DNA of 64,000 nt from contig JAIVFI010000023.1 of NCBI GenBank assembly GCA_025558095.1, positions 1 through 64,000 of the forward strand. Direction: 5' to 3'. This stretch comes from Hyaloraphidium curvatum. Lineage: Eukaryota > Monoblepharomycota > Hyaloraphidiomycetes > Hyaloraphidiales > Hyaloraphidiaceae. Position numbers and translations under genes: made by a program. The notes under the pieces are model-generated. The model did not search any database. It saw only the letters and a program-made list of their open reading frames with translations, and was not told where the DNA came from. Positions 60,565 through 64,000 of the stretch are shown in pieces. Positions within the stretch are counted from its first letter, which is position 1; every line of letters starts with the position of its first letter.

Positions 60565-61296
60565 TTAGAAGTCTTCGAAATTGTACCCATAATCCAAGTA
60601 AAGTTCGTCGCCCGCACCGATGCTACGGGAAGAGTAAACGAGCAGCAATGGAGACTCCTCATCGTCAAGGCTTTTCCAGCACAATGTGCAGTTGGCGAGT
60701 TCATAAGAATGGTTGATAAGATGAGCGAAAGTTTTAGCAAAGTCGGGCATGTTGCCCAAAGAATCGGTAGGATCGATCACGAAAACGTTGCTCCTGGCGG
60801 AATACCGTTCAGTATCGCGCCCGAGCGAGTATACTTTCCATTCGTAATCCAGGCAAGTGGTCAAAGTTCCGCAATAAGCAAAGATGGGCAGACCCGCAGG
60901 GATATCACGTTTGGCAAAAACACCCAGTCCGGCGTTTGGGATACGGGAAACACGAGATTCAAAGACGGCGTCGAGGTCACGAAAAGCAAGGAGAGCCCGC
61001 GCACGTTCAAACACAAGGTTGGCGACGTGCCGATTGCCGGGGCAAATGAGATTGGCAAAGGCGATTCGGTCGTCGGTAACGAGAGCGAGTCCAAAACGAG
61101 CAGGACGAGCAAAAAGGTCACCAATGACAGAGTCGATATTCATAGGAGGCCCATGGTGAAAGCGTTGAACGAGAGCATAGGTAGCCGAGTTCAGTTGATC
61201 CCGAGTTATCGTGCGAGAAGCAAAAGCAAGAGCAGATATAGCCCATTGATGAACAGTCAAATCGGGGGAAAAGTCAGAATCAGCGAACATGGCCAC
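60565..61296 (-). CDS. SET-domain protein (compact block)
   Basis: 243 aa, intronless. SET landmarks: GLGVFAKRDIPAGLPIFAYC (SAM-binding start), FAHLINHSYELANCTLCWKS (the NHS/NH-C motif), and LLLVYSSRSIGAGDELYLDYG + YNF (the DYGxxF end). The N-terminal 120 residues (SPDLTVHQWAISALAFASRT, NIDSVIGDLFARPARFGLAL) show no known domain, and pre-SET/post-SET zinc motifs are absent. SET enzymes methylate lysines on histones or other proteins; stand-alone SET proteins also occur in giant viruses and bacteria. The C-terminal Tyr of DYGYNF is present, so catalysis is plausible. Codon usage is mixed T/C-ending, not host-like. Stop of the PAPVAP gene lies 20 bp before its ATG. Confidence 0.78.
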   Translation of the reverse strand: MAMFADSDFSPDLTVHQWAISALAFASRTITRDQLNSATYALVQRFHHGPPMNIDSVIGDLFARPARFGLALVTDDRIAFANLICPGNRHVANLVFERARALLAFRDLDAVFESRVSRIPNAGLGVFAKRDIPAGLPIFAYCGTLTTCLDYEWKVYSLGRDTERYSARSNVFVIDPTDSLGNMPDFAKTFAHLINHSYELANCTLCWKSLDDEESPLLLVYSSRSIGAGDELYLDYGYNFEDF

Positions 61297-61316
61297 ATGA
61301 GCTAGAGACGCACCGT

Positions 61317-62398
61317 TTAGAACACAGGTTTGGGGCTTAACTGGCCGAAAGCCGAACCTGGTGTCTGAGCGCGAAGGAACTCATCGAGGTCGGCTTCGAA
61401 GCCCACGAAACGCCCTGGGCTCATCGGATCGAGAACATGCCAATCAAAGTCGTTGAAGGACTCGGGGAGATCGGGCCAAAGCATGGTGACGCCATCTTGC
61501 AGTGTGACAGCAAGCTCGTCGAGATCGGGAGCCGAGGCAACGGGAGCCGGCGCAACGGGAGTTGGCGCAATGGGAGCTGGGGCAACGGGAGTCGGCGCAA
61601 TGGGCACCGGCGCAACGGGAGCCGGAACAACGGGAGCCGGCGCAATGGGCACCGGCGCAACGGGAGCCGGGGCAACGGCAGCCGGAACAAACTCTGTGAA
61701 GGGACGTTAGACGATATCACGGAACACAAGACAAACGAACCTTCAAAAGCGCGTTTTAACCAGTCGATGGCGGCCCGAAGGTTCGAGTAAAGAGCATAGG
61801 AAACGTCGTCCGAGTACTCGATGTAGGAGGTGGAATGAACGCGTTCAAGTAGGCTTTGATCAACGATGACGGGAACAATCTCATCGCGGAACCGAGACTG
61901 GAACTCGGCGACCTCATAATCGAGAGCAGCGAAGGCGAGGACTTGCTGACGACGCAGAAAAGTGGCGTCGGGGTTGAGTGGAGTGAGGTCCTCGTGCTGG
62001 GGAGGCAAGGCCGGGTGACGAGCATCGAGCAACGCGATCCAGATCCGCGGGTCACGGTCCGCGTTATGAACTAGGCTGTCGGACGCGATGGCATGAGAAA
62101 ATAGGTTTCGAAACGAAGGGATAACGACTCACAAAGAGCCGGGATCCGTGGCGGGGCAGCTGGCGAACCAGAAGACATAGAGCGCGTCGCCGACACGAAC
62201 CGTGTTGTTGTCACGAAGCGCGTCGCACAGGACGTGACTTGGGGCGAGAGCGGCGGGAAAGAGGATAGCAGGGATGTAGGCACGCGCCCAGTCGCCGGCC
62301 ATGAGGCCTTCGTTCCAGACATAGACGAGTTGGAAAGGTTTGAGCGAAGCGGGATTGACCACGACAAACTGGTCGCCGCGAGCGAACGACAGGGCCAT
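61317..62398 (-). CDS. PAPVAP-repeat protein with three exons (compact block)
   Basis: Exons 62398-62133, 62075-61741 and 61693-61317 total 978 nt, 325 aa, with intact frame; introns of 57 and 47 nt start GTGAGT and GTTCGT and end CAG. Begins MALSFARGDQFVVVNPASLK, a globular domain with LVYVWNEGLMAGDWARAYIP and RVGDALYVFWFASCPATDPG, then helices (RRQQVLAFAALDYEVAEFQS, LYSNLRAAIDWLKRAFE), a PAPVAPVPIAP tract of about 45 residues, and a C-domain with acidic residues (DLDELAVTLQDGVTMLWPDL). No known family recognised. The splice signals show it was expressed in a nucleus with a spliceosome. An additional upstream exon is possible. Confidence 0.68.
61530..61685 (-). repeat. Tandem repeats encoding PAPVAP / PVPIAP
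   Basis: Alternating units of about 18 and 30 nt (GGAGCCGGCGCAACG, GGCACCGGCGCAATG variants) giving a proline-valine-alanine linker inside the third exon of the gene at 61317-62398. Confidence 0.8.
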
Positions 62399-62991
62399 GG
62401 TGGTTCAGTTAATGACGTGATACGTTGCGTTCCCGCGTCGGTGGGGACGGCCATCGGTATCGGAAGAGACCGGAAAGCGGAAAAGTGCGGAGAGCGAGAC
62501 GATGCGTTTCGCCCAATGGAACAACAGGCCAAACTATCGGAACAACTGAACCGACAAATAGGAAAGCGCAAAGTGCGCGACCAGTTGAAGGAAAGCGTGC
62601 CGTGTTTTTCCCGAGCGGCCATGAGTAACTCACCGCATGGGGATAGGCGCTGGGACCCGGCTAAACGGCATAACTCAAACCGGGACGCAAGCAAGTGTTA
62701 AGCTAAATGGCGAATCGCAAACGCGTTATAGAATCACACACTTTACCGTGCTGCCGAGACGGAGACACAAACTTACGAACTCGTCCTTTGTCGGGGCTTA
62801 GCTTCGGCCGTCAAAGATCGAAGGCTTTCCCTTCCGGGTGTCGGGAGAAGGGGTTCGTGGCAAAGTCCGATCTGAAGCAATAGGCCGTGCGCCTATATAT
62901 AGAGCCAGGTTCAACGAATATAAGCCAGCGTTCCGACGCCTGACGCTGCATAATTCTACACACGAAACGCGTCCGTGTTGTGGCCGCATGA
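62399..62991. other. Intergenic in the compact block, unresolved
   Basis: About 590 nt. A CCCATGCGgtgagttactc sequence on the minus strand (near 62635) looks like an ATG exon end with a strong donor, perhaps a leading exon of the PAPVAP gene. A minus-strand frame at 62798-62989 has no support. Confidence 0.35.
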
Positions 62992-63225
62992 TCAGCCAAG
63001 AATGAGCAATTCAAACTCAGTGGGACGGAGGGATTGGAGCCAAAACACAGCGCCATCGGAGAACGGGGACACAGGAATGTCGTCGAGAAGCTCGAATTCC
63101 AGCGCGGAATTGGAGCCATCGCGAGCAAAGTTGACTGCCGCGTCGGTTTGCGCGGTCTTGAAAGGGGGCAGAGTCGCGTGGAACGAGGTGAAGTCGGGGG
63201 CCAGTCGGTGGCGCAGGATCCTCAT
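62992..63225 (-). CDS. Small ORF, unknown function (compact block)
   Basis: 77 aa: MRILRHRLAPDFTSFHATLP, then FKTAQTDAAVNFARDGSNSA and LEFELLDDIPVSPFSDGAVF, ending in a hydrophobic TEFELLILG. Reads naturally in this frame. The plus strand has an overlapping 130-codon open frame ending KILQTHYVIM that I judge a shadow, though it is the main alternative. The frame upstream continues beyond the ATG until a TAG at 63244. Confidence 0.4.
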   Translation of the reverse strand: MRILRHRLAPDFTSFHATLPPFKTAQTDAAVNFARDGSNSALEFELLDDIPVSPFSDGAVFWLQSLRPTEFELLILG

Positions 63226-63405
63226 GTGGCCTTGGCAGACGAGACTCTACCGGGAATTGGCGAAGGTGGTGTCGACGGAATACCTTGACTCTTTGAGCGC
63301 CGCACACGCGGCGGACACGGACGCGATTCGACGAGGACTTGAACTCGAAATGAAGGCGAAGATACTGCAAACACACTATGTAATCATGTAACTTGGCCAA
63401 AACAG

Positions 63406-64000
63406 CTAAAGCTCATCGCTCATTTTCCTCCGACGCCCACTGCTTCTGGTGGGCTTGGGATCCTCCTCCATTTCCACGACTTCTTCTTCCTCCGGGACAT
63501 CACCACCAGTGCCCTCCCCTTCGTGCCCCGAGGCTTGACCACCGTTGCCCTCCGAGCCGCTTCCCTCGTTGCCTTTGTTGGCGTCGCTTGCGCTAGCCGA
63601 CTGCCAGCCATCTTCCCCTTCGCCAGCAGACTGCGAGCTCCCCGAGCTGGAATCGGAACCGGAGCCGGAACCAGAGCCGGAACCGGAGCCGGAACCAGAG
63701 CCGGAACCGGAACCGGAACCGGAACCAGACCCAGACTGGGAGCCTTCGGCATCGCTCTTGCCGGCATCGTAAGCCTTGGGAACGGCGTCAGCCCACTTCG
63801 TGGCGTAAAGAGCGGCGGTATGGAACGCGTTCTTCTGGCCCATAAAGTATGCCGATTTGGCGCCAGAAAGATACGAGGCCTTGATCTTGTGGGCAATGTC
63901 GGGAGACAACAAAGGCACGATATCGCTATTGATGACAGACTGGGAGAAATGAGCTAAACCGGCATAGTCACGGCCGGCTTCGACACTCACCTGCTCCCAC
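63406..64000 (-). CDS. Ser-Gly-repeat protein, 5' part outside the window (compact block)
   Basis: Last exon 63939-63406, preceded by a likely 51-nt intron at 63990-63940 (gtgagt to ctcccag) and by an exon ending at 63991 that runs off the window. Visible sequence: [20 protein letters not shown], an alpha-helical part ([20 protein letters not shown]), then about 28 residues of alternating Ser-Gly, then an acidic tail ([18 protein letters not shown]) and basic end [14 protein letters not shown], an NLS-like cluster. Ends TAG. Family unknown. Confidence 0.55.
   Translation of the reverse strand, partial: WEQVSVEAGRDYAGLAHFSQSVINSDIVPLLSPDIAHKIKASYLSGAKSAYFMGQKNAFHTAALYATKWADAVPKAYDAGKSDAEGSQSGSGSGSGSGSGSGSGSGSGSGSGSGSDSSSGSSQSAGEGEDGWQSASASDANKGNEGSGSEGNGGQASGHEGEGTGGDVPEEEEVVEMEEDPKPTRSSGRRRKMSDEL
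63646..63745 (-). repeat. Hexamer/12-mer repeat encoding (SG)n
   Basis: GGAACCGGAGCC/GGAACCAGAGCC units repeated about eight times (complement codes Ser-Gly), giving a low-complexity linker. Confidence 0.85.

Noticed and set aside
60709-61305. Plus-strand 198-codon open frame
   Set aside because: Exact antisense of the SET-domain gene, which has clear conserved motifs.
62975-63391. Plus-strand 138-codon open frame ending KILQTHYVIM
   Set aside because: Overlaps the minus-strand small ORF; composition reads better on the minus strand and all neighbours are minus. Not fully excluded.

Overview
The window is nuclear DNA of a eukaryote, most likely a fungus. It has many short GT-AG introns (about 45-70 nt), an Rpb-associated Mediator subunit (MED14), CNOT9/Rcd1, a USP48-type deubiquitinase and a KRE2/MNT1-type (GT15) mannosyltransferase, a family known mainly from fungi. 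Coding sequence is extremely GC-rich with GC-ending codons. The mix of hybrid histidine kinase, G8/CEMIP-like secreted protein, CotH, AtuA-like and extradiol-dioxygenase genes suggests an early-diverging fungal lineage; that placement is inference, not read from a marker gene.

Layout. 1-9,960 (mostly +): 5'-truncated USP48-like protease, small F-box protein (-), hexapeptide acyltransferase, GST and AtuA-like protein. 10,159-20,924 (+): GPI-anchored aspartic-protease-like protein, a four-TM protein, CNOT9, cytochrome b5 with two microexons, dephospho-CoA kinase, GT15 mannosyltransferase and an ankyrin-repeat kinase. 21,015-27,632: Baeyer-Villiger-type FAD monooxygenase (-), intronless bacterial-looking extradiol dioxygenase (+) and an NnrU-like membrane protein (+). 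27,760-37,478 (-): MED14, a protein with an RCC1-like motif, and a membrane-bound hybrid histidine kinase. A decayed inverted second copy of the RCC1-like gene, with a broken U-box, lies on the other side of the kinase (38,031-39,044). 39,536-58,482: P450, F-box genes, two polytopic membrane proteins, an ALO/gulonolactone-oxidase-like flavoprotein, CotH-like protein, G8 protein, LINE-type reverse-transcriptase relic and an ankyrin/coiled-coil protein. Debris of one F-box-like gene family is scattered over 42.5-59.0 kb.

From about 59.1 kb the sequence changes character. A roughly 1-kb AT-rich, repeat-filled, gene-free spacer leads into a compact, moderate-GC block (60.17-64.0 kb) of genes that are all on the minus strand, with 20-nt gaps between three of them: a single-TM protein, a SET-domain protein, a PAPVAP-repeat protein with three exons, a small ORF and a Ser-Gly-repeat protein running off the window. 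Codon usage is unlike the rest. This looks like an inserted foreign or mobile block (integrated virus-like element or similar) and is the best candidate for an undescribed system here. No replication, integrase or capsid gene is visible in the part seen, so its class is open.

Exon boundaries quoted are read by eye from splice signals, reading frame and family conservation. Where lengths could be summed (cytochrome b5, ankyrin kinase, histidine kinase, NnrU-like, PAPVAP protein) the joined exons give an exact multiple of three.
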